DNA of 64,000 nt. Origin: Gammaproteobacteria bacterium. Its GTDB lineage: Bacteria; Pseudomonadota; Gammaproteobacteria; Burkholderiales; Rhodocyclaceae. A program made the translations under genes and the position numbers. Shown here piece after piece: positions 42,254 to 52,393 of this stretch. The notes under the pieces were generated by a model. That model was not told the origin of the DNA. It searched no databases and saw nothing but the letters and a program-made list of their open reading frames with translations. Location: contig JAHJHI010000028.1 in the NCBI GenBank assembly GCA_018824085.1, forward strand, positions 62,001-126,000. The letters are read 5' to 3'. Every line of letters begins with the position of its first letter. Position 1 is the first letter of the stretch.

Positions 42254-45200
42254 ATGAAAACTGCCCGTCGTTTTGCGGGTTACAAGGGCATCACGGGTCT
42301 GGCCGCGCTGTTGCTGTCGTGTCTGCTCGTTTCGGCGCCGTCGCGTGCGGCGACGTCGATTTCCGATTATCCGATGGTGCTGAACATATCGGCGGCGCCA
42401 AACGTGCTGATGATTCTCGATAATTCGGGGTCCATGAATTGGGAAGGCCTGCCCGATTACCTGTCGGACGGCGACGGTTTTTCATTCACGAACTCCGTGC
42501 CGACGTCGTCCGGAACGAGCACCTACATGCCCGACTACTCGGACACCAACATCTTCAATGTTGCGATGCGTTCGAGCCAGATCAACAAGGTGTATTACAA
42601 CCCCAAGGTCACCTATCGACGGTGGACGGACGGTGACGGCATTCAGTACGCCGATTCGCCGCCCGCTGCCGCACCGCGTTCGCCCGGGTCGAGATTCACC
42701 ACCGATCTGACGGCGCAACAGACCATGTCGTTCATCTGGGTGAGCAATACCGCGACGACCTTCGCGCCGACCCGAAGCGCCACGCCGCGCACCGAAATAT
42801 GTGCGGGCCCGAATCGTTACTGCTCGAAGACGTTCTGGCCGATGACCTTTTTTGTCTATAAGGGGATCGGCTCCCAGTTCGACCGGAGCAGCTACATTCG
42901 CTATCGCATCACCAATGCGGGGGCAACGATGCTTGACCTCAACGGTGGCGTGGAAACTGCTGTCACGTCGTTTTCGTGGACGGAAGGCAGCAACACCATC
43001 GCGCGCACGATCGAGCAGGAGCGCCAGAACTTTGCCAACTGGTTTACCTACAGCCGGTCACGCACGCTCGCGGCCAAGAACGGCATCAGCGCCGCATTTT
43101 CGTCGCTTGGCTACAACTATCGCGTGGGCTTCAGGCCGTTGAACGGCGTCACCGGCATTCTTGACATCCCCATTACAGGCGAGTTTTCAGGTACCAATCG
43201 CCAGCGCTGGTTTTCCAACATGCTGGGATCCACCAGCGGTGGCGGCACACCGCTGAGAGCCGCGCTCGCCAGTGCCGGGGAGTATTACAGCACCGATGCG
43301 CCGTGGGGAGACGCGGACGGCGGCTATCTGGCATGTCGCCAGAGCTTCACGATTCTGACCACGGACGGCTATTACAACGACTCCCAGCGCGACGTCGAGG
43401 ACGTGAATTCAAGCATCGGCAATGCAGACGGCGATCAAGGGGCTCCGTATGCGGATACCCGATCGTGGACACTTGCCGACGTCGCGATGCACTACTACAA
43501 GACTGACCTCCGGCCCTATGCGGACAAGGTGCCGACGAGCGACCTCGATCCGGCCAGTTACCAGCACATGGTGACCTTCGGTGTCGCGTTCGGCTTGCAG
43601 GGGTCGCTGGATCCGGTGGTTGACCTGCCCCGATTGACGTCGGGCGAGATCAGCTGGCCGAGTACATCGAGCGACCAGGGAAAGCAGGATGACCTGTGGC
43701 ACGCGACAGTCAATGGACGCGGCCAGTTCGTCAGCGCCACGACGCCGGAGGAATTCGCGGCAGGGCTCAAGGGTGCGCTCGACAGCATCGTTCAGCGCAC
43801 GGCATCGTCTTCGAATCTGGGCGTGTCTACGAGTGAATTGCAGGAAGGGTCCAACGTGTTCCAGGCGCGCTTCACCAGCGAAGTGTGGACCGGTGACATC
43901 TGGGCCTATCCGGTGACGGACACTGGCGTCTCGACGACGCCGACATGGAAGGCTGCCACCAAGCTGGCCGAGATGACACCGGCGAGCCGCAACATCTATA
44001 CGCGCTCGGGATCGAACGGTGTCACGTTCGAATGGGCCAATCTGAGTGCCACGCAGAAGTCGCAACTCGGGGACGACAGCGCCGTGCTCGACTACCTGCG
44101 GGGTGATCAGTCGCGGGAAGTGTCGAACGGCGGCTCCTTCCGGAACCGTCTTGCAGTGCTTGGCGACATCATTCACTCGTCTCCGGTATTTGTCGGAGCA
44201 GCGGAGAATTTCTCGTACGAACGATTCCCCTGGGCGGGAGCGTCGTCCTATCAATCCCATCGTTCCACGGTGGCTGAGCGGGGCAAGGTCGTCTATGTGG
44301 CGGCGAATGACGGGATGCTGCATGCGTTCGCTGCCGGAACCGGTGTGGAGAAGTTCGCCTATGTTCCGAGCGCGGCCTTGCCGGCAATGTTCGGCCTGAA
44401 ATCGACGCTGTATTCGCACCGTTTCATCAACGACGGGGCGCTGGTCGTCGGTGATGTCTATCGGGACGCATCGGGCAGCGAGGCAGGCTGGAAGACGGTG
44501 CTCGTCGGCTCGCTGGGCCGTGGTGGCCGGCAGGTCTATGCACTCGACGTGACCGACCCCGACGAGTTCAGTGGCGACAATATTCTCTGGGAGTTTACGG
44601 ATGCCGACATGGGCAAGTTCATCGGGAAGCCGGTGATTGCCCGACTCAGCAGCGGACGCTGGGCGGTGTTGATGGGCAATGGCTACAACAGCGACAACCA
44701 GCATGCCTATCTGTTTGTCATTGACGCACTGACGGGAGCCCTCATCCGCAAGATCGATACCGGCGCATGTCCTTCCTCGGATACCGTGTGTGCCAGCGGC
44801 GGCAATGGCATGGCGGATGCCACGATCTGGGACGAGGACGGTGATGGCGACGTTGATTACGTCTATGGCGGAGATCTGCGCGGCAACGTCTGGCGTTTCG
44901 ACATCGGGTCAGAGACGGCGAGTGAGTGGAAGGTGTCGTTCGGTACCGCTGACAGCCCTCAGCCGCTTTATCAGGCCAAGGACGCCACCGGTAAGCCGCA
45001 GCCGATCACGTCGAAGATCGAGGTGTTGCAGAATCCGAAGGACGGCGTGCGCTGGATCACTTTCGGTTCGGGCAAGTTCCTGGCGAACGCCGATCGGGAC
45101 GATGACGGCGTGCAGACATGGTACGGCCTCTACGACAACTATCTGGGCTCGACCACCTCCCCGGTGAGCGGGCGCGACAATCTGGCGTCGCGAGTCATCC

Positions 45201-45814
45201 TGTATGAAACGCCCACCTACCTCGAAGGAACGACGGACATCAATCCGGATCGCGTGCGCGTCGTGTCCGCGCCCGGGGACACCGAGGGTGGAGCGGCGAT
45301 GACGGATGCCAATGGCAACTACGTCAAGAGGGGCTGGTACCTTGATCTCGTGCCGCCGCCGGCGGCCGGAGCGGAGGCGTCGGTGCCCGCCGGCGAACGG
45401 ATCATCTATGGCGTCCAGGTGTTCAACAGGGCGCTGTTCGCGACGACGGCGGTACCGGGAGAGGATTCATGCACGCCGGGCGGAAATGGCTGGCTGCTCG
45501 CTGTCGACCCCTATACGGGCGGTCGCCTGACGGACAACCTGTTCATCGACGTGCCCAAGGTTTCCGTGAGTGTGGGAGACGGCGTGACGGTTACCTACAA
45601 CGTCAGCGGCATCGGATTCACGTCGATACCGTCGAGCCCGATCCTTGCCCGCCGTGAGACGGTAAGCGGCGGTAACGGCAGCGGGGGCGGTGAAGCGGGC
45701 GCCGGTACTGGTGAGGCGGTGATCAATAAAGCTGACGGCAGCATCGCAACGAAACGGCTGGGCCTTTTTGACAACGCCGGCCGTCTTTCGTGGCGCGAAC
45801 TGATCAATGATTGA
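42254..45814 (+). CDS. pilY1: type IV pilus tip adhesin PilY1, first operon
   Basis: A 1186-residue exported protein. Signal peptide about 1-33; von Willebrand A-like region with the MIDAS-type motif DNSGS at 56-60; a long N-terminal domain (to about 640) with a Cys pair ([12 protein letters not shown]). The conserved beta-propeller C-terminal domain follows (about 640-1150), with [32 protein letters not shown] and the Ca2+ loop [10 protein letters not shown] at about residue 860. PilY1 sits at the pilus tip, mediates adhesion, and its Ca2+ site controls retraction in Pseudomonas. GGAGG at 42241 supports ATG 42254. Confidence 0.92.
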   Translation: MKTARRFAGYKGITGLAALLLSCLLVSAPSRAATSISDYPMVLNISAAPNVLMILDNSGSMNWEGLPDYLSDGDGFSFTNSVPTSSGTSTYMPDYSDTNIFNVAMRSSQINKVYYNPKVTYRRWTDGDGIQYADSPPAAAPRSPGSRFTTDLTAQQTMSFIWVSNTATTFAPTRSATPRTEICAGPNRYCSKTFWPMTFFVYKGIGSQFDRSSYIRYRITNAGATMLDLNGGVETAVTSFSWTEGSNTIARTIEQERQNFANWFTYSRSRTLAAKNGISAAFSSLGYNYRVGFRPLNGVTGILDIPITGEFSGTNRQRWFSNMLGSTSGGGTPLRAALASAGEYYSTDAPWGDADGGYLACRQSFTILTTDGYYNDSQRDVEDVNSSIGNADGDQGAPYADTRSWTLADVAMHYYKTDLRPYADKVPTSDLDPASYQHMVTFGVAFGLQGSLDPVVDLPRLTSGEISWPSTSSDQGKQDDLWHATVNGRGQFVSATTPEEFAAGLKGALDSIVQRTASSSNLGVSTSELQEGSNVFQARFTSEVWTGDIWAYPVTDTGVSTTPTWKAATKLAEMTPASRNIYTRSGSNGVTFEWANLSATQKSQLGDDSAVLDYLRGDQSREVSNGGSFRNRLAVLGDIIHSSPVFVGAAENFSYERFPWAGASSYQSHRSTVAERGKVVYVAANDGMLHAFAAGTGVEKFAYVPSAALPAMFGLKSTLYSHRFINDGALVVGDVYRDASGSEAGWKTVLVGSLGRGGRQVYALDVTDPDEFSGDNILWEFTDADMGKFIGKPVIARLSSGRWAVLMGNGYNSDNQHAYLFVIDALTGALIRKIDTGACPSSDTVCASGGNGMADATIWDEDGDGDVDYVYGGDLRGNVWRFDIGSETASEWKVSFGTADSPQPLYQAKDATGKPQPITSKIEVLQNPKDGVRWITFGSGKFLANADRDDDGVQTWYGLYDNYLGSTTSPVSGRDNLASRVILYETPTYLEGTTDINPDRVRVVSAPGDTEGGAAMTDANGNYVKRGWYLDLVPPPAAGAEASVPAGERIIYGVQVFNRALFATTAVPGEDSCTPGGNGWLLAVDPYTGGRLTDNLFIDVPKVSVSVGDGVTVTYNVSGIGFTSIPSSPILARRETVSGGNGSGGGEAGAGTGEAVINKADGSIATKRLGLFDNAGRLSWRELIND

Positions 45815-46304
45815 ACGACAGGTGAATGACGTGACTGAAAAGACGTACGTGAAGACGCAGCGGGGGTTCACGCTGATCGAACTGATGGTGGTCGTCGTGA
45901 TCATCGGCATTCTTGCCGCGATTGCACTGCCGAATTACACGCAATACGTCATCGACAGCCGTCGCGCCAACGCTGCGGCCTGCCTGAGTCAGCAAGGGCA
46001 GCAGCTGGAGCGCTTCTACACGACGAACCTGACCTACGTCGGCGGCAATGCGGACAGCGATGGCGACGGCACGACGGATCTGAACGAGGTGCAGTGCGTC
46101 GGTGAACTCGCCACGTTCTACGCGTTCGCTGCAGCCCTCGACGACGAAGCGCCGCGCACCTACACGTTGACGGCCACGCCCAGCGGCGGCCAGCTGAACA
46201 ACGACAAGAAGTGCGGCTGCGTCCTGACCCTCGACCAGACGGGTGCCAAGGGCGCATCGGGCGGCGACGCATGCGGGACGCGCGTCGCGGCCTGCTGGCG
46301 CTGA
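45807..46304 (+). CDS. pilE: type IV pilin PilE-like, end of first operon
   Basis: A 165-residue type IVa pilin-like protein. The prepilin cleavage site is [29 protein letters not shown] with Glu5, the canonical major/minor pilin helix. The leader is long (about 19 residues from ATG 45807); GTG 45831 would give a usual 11-residue leader and is an equally likely start. The globular domain has an EF-hand-like loop [12 protein letters not shown] at residue 83 and a Cys-rich C-terminus ([23 protein letters not shown]). It overlaps the end of pilY1 by 8 bases. Gene position and size fit PilE. Confidence 0.88.
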   Translation: MIERQVNDVTEKTYVKTQRGFTLIELMVVVVIIGILAAIALPNYTQYVIDSRRANAAACLSQQGQQLERFYTTNLTYVGGNADSDGDGTTDLNEVQCVGELATFYAFAAALDDEAPRTYTLTATPSGGQLNNDKKCGCVLTLDQTGAKGASGGDACGTRVAACWR

Positions 46305-46352
46305 AGCGCAACACAAGTTTGCCGTGCGCCCGTCAGGGCGCACTCAAGCTTC

Positions 46353-46389
46353 AAGGGTGACTGCCGTAAAACGTAGATCACCCTTTTTT
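46353..46389 (+). terminator. intrinsic terminator between the two minor-pilin operons
   Basis: AAGGGTGA (46353-46360) pairs with TCACCCTT (46378-46385) around a 17-base loop and runs into TTTTTT (46384-46389). The next ATG is only 10 bases further on, so the hairpin lies inside the probable leader of the second operon and may act as an attenuator. Confidence 0.75.
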
Positions 46390-46399
46390 ACGTCCATCG

Positions 46400-47023
46400 A
46401 TGTCTCAGGTCCGGAACGCGACCGGCTTCACGCTGCTTGAACTGATGATCACGATCGCCATCATGACGATAGTGTCGGCGTTCGCGGTGCCGTCGTTCCA
46501 GTGGCTCATATCGATCAACCGCCTCTCGTCCGAGGCGAACGAACTCATCGCCGGCATGAACACGGCGCGCATCGAAGCCATTCGCAGCAATGCAAGAAGC
46601 ATTCTGTGCCGTGCCTCAGTGGCGGACGATCAGGTTGATGCGGCCGAAGGCTGCGTCGAGGACGCGGACGGAAGCTGGGCAGGCTGGATGGTGTTCGTCG
46701 ATGCCGATGGCAGCGGTTCCTTCAACCCGGACGCCGACACCAATCCGAACGAAGCACTGGTGCGCACCCATGTCTTCCGCGGAAACCGGCTGCGTGTGCT
46801 GCCGAGCGAAGGCCTTGCGGCGGCCGGCAATCGCATTCTCTATCGTCCGGACGGACTTGCCCGTGCAGTCGGCGAGACGCTGCTGCAGACGGCGGTCCTG
46901 CGTGTGTGCGAACCGTCGCCCTCGATGAGCGACAACGCGCGCGACGTGCGTCTCGGGGGTGGCAGCCGCATCGGCGTGATTCGTGCGACGACGAGCGGCT
47001 GCACCGTGCCGGGAGACGCCTGA
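46400..47023 (+). CDS. fimT: minor pilin FimT (GspH family), second operon
   Basis: A 207-residue prepilin paralogous to the gene at 39490. The leader is MSQVRNATG, with cleavage before FTLLELMITIAIMTIVSAFAVPSFQ. The GspH signature is NELIAGMNTARIEAIRSNARSILCR. A calcium-loop-like segment DADGSGSFNPDA begins at residue 101, less perfect than in the first copy. It starts 10 bases after the terminator T-run, with no visible Shine-Dalgarno. Its TGA overlaps the next pilV start (TGATG). Confidence 0.9.
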   Translation: MSQVRNATGFTLLELMITIAIMTIVSAFAVPSFQWLISINRLSSEANELIAGMNTARIEAIRSNARSILCRASVADDQVDAAEGCVEDADGSWAGWMVFVDADGSGSFNPDADTNPNEALVRTHVFRGNRLRVLPSEGLAAAGNRILYRPDGLARAVGETLLQTAVLRVCEPSPSMSDNARDVRLGGGSRIGVIRATTSGCTVPGDA

Positions 47024-47475
47024 TGCGCGGACACCACGGAACGCGTCAGGCGGGCGTGTCCTTGATCGAGGTCGTCGTCGCACTGTTCGTGCTGTCGATC
47101 GGCATGCTTGGCATGGCGGGCCTTCAGATGGCATCGCTGCGAGCCAACCAGAGCTCTTACGAGCGCAGCGCCGCGGTGCTGGGTGCATACACGATGATCG
47201 ACCGGCTGCGTGCCGACGTTGCTGCCGCGCAGGCCGGCAGTTACAACATCGAGTTTGCGGACGATGCCTGCGACGCGCCGGAAGGTTCTTCCTTCGCCGA
47301 CACGCAGCTGGCAGCATGGTTTGGCGACCTGCGCACCAGCGTCGGACCGTCGGCGTGCGGTGCCGTCAGTTGCACGGGAGGCATCGCCGGCAGCTGTGTC
47401 GTCAGCGTGCGCTGGGACGACAGCCGGGCGCGCGGCGCGAGTGACCAGGTTTTCCAGATCGAGGCAAGGCTGTGA
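47023..47475 (+). CDS. pilV: minor pilin PilV, second operon
   Basis: A 150-residue prepilin. Leader MRGHHGTRQAG, then VSLIEVVVALFVLSIGMLGMAGLQMASLRANQSSYERS (read in parts), nearly the same pattern as the first copy. It ends with ACGAVSCTGGIAGSCVVSVRWDDSRA, sharing the Cys spacing of its paralogue. Overlaps fimT (1 base) and pilW (4 bases), so the second operon is translationally coupled throughout. Confidence 0.9.
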   Translation: MRGHHGTRQAGVSLIEVVVALFVLSIGMLGMAGLQMASLRANQSSYERSAAVLGAYTMIDRLRADVAAAQAGSYNIEFADDACDAPEGSSFADTQLAAWFGDLRTSVGPSACGAVSCTGGIAGSCVVSVRWDDSRARGASDQVFQIEARL

Positions 47476-48467
47476 CGTATCGCGACAAGCAGTCCGGGCG
47501 GACCCTGATCGAACTGATGATCGCGCTGGCGATCGGGCTGTTCATCATTTCGTCGGCAATCGGCGTCATGATGTCGAACCGCCAGACTTACACGATGACC
47601 GAAGGCTTGTCGCGCATACAGGAAGCGGCACGCACCGGGTTCGAGTTGCTTGCGCGCGACATCCGTGAAGCCGGCCTCAATTCCTGTGGCGGCGCACAGC
47701 AGTTCGTCAACGTCCTGAACAACCCGGATTCGCTGTGGTGGACCCGCTGGAACGGCGGTCTGCGAGGGTACGGCGACGACGAGGCATTCGCGGGTGCGCC
47801 GTTCGGCACCGGTGCCGGTCAGCGCGTTGCCGGTACGGCGGCACTGCACGTCATGCGCGGTGGCAGTCAGGTCTACACCGTAGCTGCCCATGACGCGACG
47901 GCACAGATCATCTCGCTCAGTCCCGACAGCGGCACGCTGGCAGCGTCCGACCTCGCCATCGTCTGCAATTTCAGCCAGGCCAGCCTGTTCCAGATCACCG
48001 GCGTGGATGCGACCACCATCCGCCACGCGGCCGAAGGCACGCCGGGCAACTGTTCGCGCGGCCTCGGATTTTCCGATCCGCCGGACTGCAGCACCACTGG
48101 CCAGACCTACACCTATGAGGACAACGCGGTCGTCATGTCGCTGCAGTCCCTCGCCTGGTATGTCGGCTACAACGGCAGGACGTCGACGACGTCGATGTCG
48201 CTCTATCGTGTCGCTCCCACGAATGACAGCGGAACCTTGTCACTGGTGACTGAAGAGGTCATCGACGGTGTCGTCGATCTGCAGATCGCCTACCTCGTGG
48301 AAGGCGGGACGGACTACGTTGCCGCCGGAGCGGTGACCGACTGGAATGCCGTCGTCGGCGTGCGCCTGCAGCTCGTCATCGAGGAACCGGACCGGCCGGC
48401 CGCCGTGACGGACCGGGTGCGCCGGACCTTGACGCATGTGATCACGCTCAGGAACCGCATGGCATGA
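47472..48467 (+). CDS. pilW: minor pilin PilW, second operon
   Basis: A 331-residue PilW paralogue with a GTG start. The N-terminus TYRDKQSGRTLIELMIALAIGLFIISSAIGVMM (read in parts) has a Gly-Arg-Thr cleavage context, RT instead of the usual F/V at mature position 1-2. LSRIQEAARTGFELLARDIREAGLNSCGG and the C-terminal RTLTHVITLRNRMA match the first copy, as do Cys in LAIVCNF and GNCSRGLGF. It overlaps pilV and pilX by 4 bases each. Confidence 0.9.
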   Translation: MTYRDKQSGRTLIELMIALAIGLFIISSAIGVMMSNRQTYTMTEGLSRIQEAARTGFELLARDIREAGLNSCGGAQQFVNVLNNPDSLWWTRWNGGLRGYGDDEAFAGAPFGTGAGQRVAGTAALHVMRGGSQVYTVAAHDATAQIISLSPDSGTLAASDLAIVCNFSQASLFQITGVDATTIRHAAEGTPGNCSRGLGFSDPPDCSTTGQTYTYEDNAVVMSLQSLAWYVGYNGRTSTTSMSLYRVAPTNDSGTLSLVTEEVIDGVVDLQIAYLVEGGTDYVAAGAVTDWNAVVGVRLQLVIEEPDRPAAVTDRVRRTLTHVITLRNRMA

Positions 48468-49003
48468 CACGGACAAATCGGAACAGACAGCGCGGGGTGA
48501 CGCTGGTCGTGGCACTGATGCTGCTGCTCGCCGTGACCTTGCTCAGCCTCGCCAGCATGCGGGGCAGCGGCATGCAGGAGCGCATGAGCGCCAATCTCTA
48601 CGACCGGGCGATGGCCTTCCAGGCCGTGGAGTCGTCATTGCGGGAAGCCGAGGCCATACTCGCGTCGGGCGCCGCCGTGCCCTTCGACGGGACGGTGACC
48701 GGGCTGTACGCCAAACCCGCGCCGACTGTCGAAGGACACCACGACCGCTGGAAGGACACGCAAGTGCAATGGGCGACGGCGACCACGTGGTGGGACGCGG
48801 CGGATGACGACACGCGCGCGAAGGCTGCGGGCCCGCCGCAGTACATCATCGAGGACCTGGGTCTGTGGCCGTCCACGCCCGACTGCGACACCGTCACGAC
48901 GATCGCACCGGACTGCCTGAAACCGAGATACCGCATCACGGCCCGCAGCGCACCCGTCGCCGGCCGCCCGTCCGTCGTCCTGCAAACCACGTACAAGCCA
49001 TGA
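48464..49003 (+). CDS. pilX: minor pilin PilX, second operon
   Basis: A 179-residue PilX paralogue. Leader MTRTNRNRQRG, then VTLVVALMLLLAVTLLSLASMRGSGMQERMSANLYDRAMAFQAVESSLREAEA (read in parts). The C-terminal domain ends DCDTVTTIAPDCLKPRYRITARSAP and VVLQTTYKP. It keeps the two Cys residues of its paralogue. Overlaps pilW (4 bases) and pilY1 (4 bases). Confidence 0.9.
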   Translation: MTRTNRNRQRGVTLVVALMLLLAVTLLSLASMRGSGMQERMSANLYDRAMAFQAVESSLREAEAILASGAAVPFDGTVTGLYAKPAPTVEGHHDRWKDTQVQWATATTWWDAADDDTRAKAAGPPQYIIEDLGLWPSTPDCDTVTTIAPDCLKPRYRITARSAPVAGRPSVVLQTTYKP

Positions 49004-52000
49004 CGCCCATGTTCAGACATCTTCTCCACGCAGCGGGCCATGCATGCGCGCTGTTGCTGCTCGCCGGCGCGCCGGCGCAGGCGGCGGTGGACATTGCCGA
49101 GTCGCCCATCGTCGTCGGCAGCTCCGTCGCGCCCAACATCATGTTCCTGCTCGACGATTCGGGCTCGATGCAATGGGAAGTGATGCCGGACGAAAACCTG
49201 CACTATTCGTACTACCTCTTTCCGCCGCCCAACAAACTCTACGGCGGAAACAACTACACGTCGCGGGTGCCCACGTTCGACGACGACAACATCCACAATT
49301 TCTTCGGGCGCTCGCCCGACAACAATGCGGTTTTCTACAATCCTCAGGCGGACTACCGGCCCTGGCTCCGCCACACGGGCGCGTCGTTCGGTGACGTGTC
49401 GCCGACTGCCGCGCCCTACAATCCGGGCGACGCCGGCAAGGGCACAATGGACCTGACGGCCCTGCAGTTGCAGTCGGCGTACTGGATCACGAATACATAC
49501 AGCACCGACCTGAATTCCGCTTCCTACGCGTGCGGGCTGCTCTGCCTCCAGACCTTTCAGCCGATCACCTTCTACATCTATCGGGGCAGCGGTTCGCGCG
49601 TCGTTGCCAGCAACTACACGAAGTACCAGATACGCGGCACGCGCGCCTACAAGCGCGATCCGGTCACCGCCGCGGAAGTCCAGATCGCGGAATTCACATG
49701 GCCCAACGGCCGCACCCGCAGCGTCGCCGAAGAAACGCAGAACTTCGCGAACTGGTTCAGTTACTACCGCAGCCGCATCCTCACCGTGCGCGCCGGTGCG
49801 TCGATCGCGTTCGGACAGCTCGGCGAGAACTACCGGGTCGGATTCCGCACGATCAACGGCGACGGCGAATTCCTCATCCCGACCACCGGACGCTTCAGCG
49901 GAAGCAATCGTGAAACATGGTTCAACCGGATGCTGCTCACGTCGATGGACACCAGCGGTACGCCGCTGCGCACCTCGCTGAACTGGGCAGGCAACTACTT
50001 CGAAAACAAGTCCGGCAGCAACGACCCGTGGCGGGACAGCGCCTACACGAATCCGCTGGCTTGCCGGCAATCGTTTTCCATCCTGACGACCGATGGCTAC
50101 TGGAGCGACAACTTCAGCCTGTCGTCCGACAGCAATGCAGACGGCTCGCAGCCGCGTCCCTATCGTGATACCTACAGCAACACGCTTGCCGACGTGGCGA
50201 TGTACTACTACAAGCGCGATCTTCGCAGCAGCATTGCCGACCAGGTGCCGACGAATCCGAACGACAGCGCCGCCTGGCAACACATGGTGACCTTCGGCCT
50301 GTCCCTGGGCGTCAGCGGCACGCTCGATCCGGAAAGCGATCTGCCCGCGCTGACGGCCGGTACCAAGAGCTGGCCCAATCCGGCGCTGACGTCGCCGGCC
50401 AAGCTTGACGACCTGTGGCATGCCACCGTCAACGGACGCGGCGCCTTCGTCAACGCGTCCGACCCGCAGCAATTCACGGATGGCCTGTCGGCCGTACTGA
50501 CGAACATCGGCGAGCGCGTCGCCGCGAACGGCAGCGTGTCGGCGTCGAGCACGTCGATCTCGAACGACACGCTGCTGTATCAGGCGCGCTTTGTCGGCAG
50601 CGACTGGACCGGCGACCTGTGGGCACGTCCGATAGCCACCGACGGCACGATTGCCGCGACGCCGCTGTGGAAGGCGTCAGAGCACCTGCCCCTGCATGGC
50701 AGCCGCGCGATCTATACCTGGTCGGGCAGCAGCGGCACCGCCTTCACGTGGGCCGGGCTCAGCGCCGCGCAGCGGCTGACGATGGGCAGTTCGGCCGTCG
50801 TCGACTACCTGCGTGGCGACACCCGCAACGAAGGACGCAACGCGGGCACGCTGCGCAACCGTTCCGGCATTCTGGGCGACATCGTGAATTCGACGCCGGT
50901 CTATGTCGGTGAGGCAGCGGATCTGCGGCTCGACCGGTTCAGCTGGACCGGCGCCAGTGACTATCAGACGCATCGGGCGGCGGTCGCCCCGCGTCGTGAA
51001 ATGGTCTATGTCGCGGCCAACGACGGCATGCTCCACGCGTTCGATGCGAGAACCGGCGCCGAGCGTTTCGCCTACGTGCCGTCCGCAGCACTCGGTGACA
51101 TGAAGTCGCTGGCCAGTATCGACTATGCCCACAAGTTCATGCACGACGGCAGTCCGGTCGTTGCCGAGGCGTATGTAAGCGGCGCCTGGCGCACGATACT
51201 CGTGGGTACCCAGGGGCGCGGAGGCCGAAGCGTATATGCACTGGACATCACGGACCCCGACGCATTCTCGGCCACCAAGGTTCTGTGGGAGTTCTCCGAT
51301 GGCGATCTCGGACAGCTCGTCGGCAATCCGGTGTTCGCGCGCATGAACGACGGCAACTGGGCGGTGATTCTCGGCAACGGCTACAACAGCAACAACAATC
51401 GCGCCGTGCTGCTGGTGCTCGACCTGGCCAGCGGTACGGTCCGTCAGCGCATCGATACGCGGACCGGTTCAGGCTCGTCATCAAACGGCCTGTCGACTCC
51501 GGAGGGCGTCGATGTGGATCGTGACGGAGACATCGACTACTTCTATGCCGGTGACTTCCTCGGCAACGTCTGGAAATTCGACGTCACCAACAGCGCCCCC
51601 GCTCAATGGCGAACCGCATTCGGCTCCGTGGCTGCGCCGCAGCCGTTCTTCACTGCGCGGGATGCATCGAACGGCGTGCAGTCGATCACCTCCGGCATCA
51701 GCCTCGGATTCAATCCGGCTGACCGCAAACTGTGGGTCTTCTTCGGCACCGGCCGCTATCTGTCCACGCTGGATCTGTCGACCACATCGGTGCAGACCTG
51801 GTACGGACTGAGCGACACCGGCACTCAAGTGGCGAGCCGCAGCAATCTTGCGCAGCGCGTCGTGCTGCAGGAGGGCGCAACCGGACTGGGCGACCGTTAT
51901 CGCATCATTTCCAAACCGGGCGACAGCAGCGGCGGCGACAGCATGAGCAACAAGCGCGGCTGGTACATGGATCTGCGTTCACCGTCAGCCGGAGCCGAAG

Positions 52001-52389
52001 GCGAGCGCATCGTGTCGGCACCGATCATCAGCGTGAACACGCTGTTCGTCAGCACCCTCATCCCGAGCAGCGACCCGTGTGTGCCCGGCGGACGCGGTTG
52101 GGTGCTGGGCGTGAATCCGTTCACCGGTGGCCGTCAGGACTTCGACGTGTTCGATTTCAACCGCGATGGTGGCGTCGACGCCGGTGACCAGGTCAATCTC
52201 ACGTACAGCAACGGCACGACGAAGAAGGTGCCGGGCAGCGGCTACAGTACCGACAACCTGCCAGGCAGCCCGCTGACGCTTGGCAAGCAGCAGGTCGTCG
52301 GCGGGTCGGACGGCAACGCGCAGTCACGCGCGATATCGGATGGCACGCGCACCGGGCGCGTGTCGTGGAAAGAAATTCTGGGAGACTGA
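49000..52389 (+). CDS. pilY1: type IV pilus tip adhesin PilY1, second operon
   Basis: A 1129-residue PilY1 paralogue. Signal peptide about 1-28 (APAQA-A); MIDAS-type motif DDSGS at 52-56; Cys pair in YACGLLCLQTF, with a different spacing from the first copy. The C-terminal propeller has [21 protein letters not shown] and GTQGRGGRSVYALDITDPDAF, plus the Ca2+ loop DVDRDGDIDYFY near residue 838. Near the end it has an extra 12-residue loop DFNRDGGVDAGD at residue 1052, of EF-hand/dockerin form, absent from the first copy. The ATG overlaps the pilX stop; ATG 49009 is an alternative. Confidence 0.92.
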   Translation: MTPMFRHLLHAAGHACALLLLAGAPAQAAVDIAESPIVVGSSVAPNIMFLLDDSGSMQWEVMPDENLHYSYYLFPPPNKLYGGNNYTSRVPTFDDDNIHNFFGRSPDNNAVFYNPQADYRPWLRHTGASFGDVSPTAAPYNPGDAGKGTMDLTALQLQSAYWITNTYSTDLNSASYACGLLCLQTFQPITFYIYRGSGSRVVASNYTKYQIRGTRAYKRDPVTAAEVQIAEFTWPNGRTRSVAEETQNFANWFSYYRSRILTVRAGASIAFGQLGENYRVGFRTINGDGEFLIPTTGRFSGSNRETWFNRMLLTSMDTSGTPLRTSLNWAGNYFENKSGSNDPWRDSAYTNPLACRQSFSILTTDGYWSDNFSLSSDSNADGSQPRPYRDTYSNTLADVAMYYYKRDLRSSIADQVPTNPNDSAAWQHMVTFGLSLGVSGTLDPESDLPALTAGTKSWPNPALTSPAKLDDLWHATVNGRGAFVNASDPQQFTDGLSAVLTNIGERVAANGSVSASSTSISNDTLLYQARFVGSDWTGDLWARPIATDGTIAATPLWKASEHLPLHGSRAIYTWSGSSGTAFTWAGLSAAQRLTMGSSAVVDYLRGDTRNEGRNAGTLRNRSGILGDIVNSTPVYVGEAADLRLDRFSWTGASDYQTHRAAVAPRREMVYVAANDGMLHAFDARTGAERFAYVPSAALGDMKSLASIDYAHKFMHDGSPVVAEAYVSGAWRTILVGTQGRGGRSVYALDITDPDAFSATKVLWEFSDGDLGQLVGNPVFARMNDGNWAVILGNGYNSNNNRAVLLVLDLASGTVRQRIDTRTGSGSSSNGLSTPEGVDVDRDGDIDYFYAGDFLGNVWKFDVTNSAPAQWRTAFGSVAAPQPFFTARDASNGVQSITSGISLGFNPADRKLWVFFGTGRYLSTLDLSTTSVQTWYGLSDTGTQVASRSNLAQRVVLQEGATGLGDRYRIISKPGDSSGGDSMSNKRGWYMDLRSPSAGAEGERIVSAPIISVNTLFVSTLIPSSDPCVPGGRGWVLGVNPFTGGRQDFDVFDFNRDGGVDAGDQVNLTYSNGTTKKVPGSGYSTDNLPGSPLTLGKQQVVGGSDGNAQSRAISDGTRTGRVSWKEILGD

Positions 52390-52393
52390 TGAC

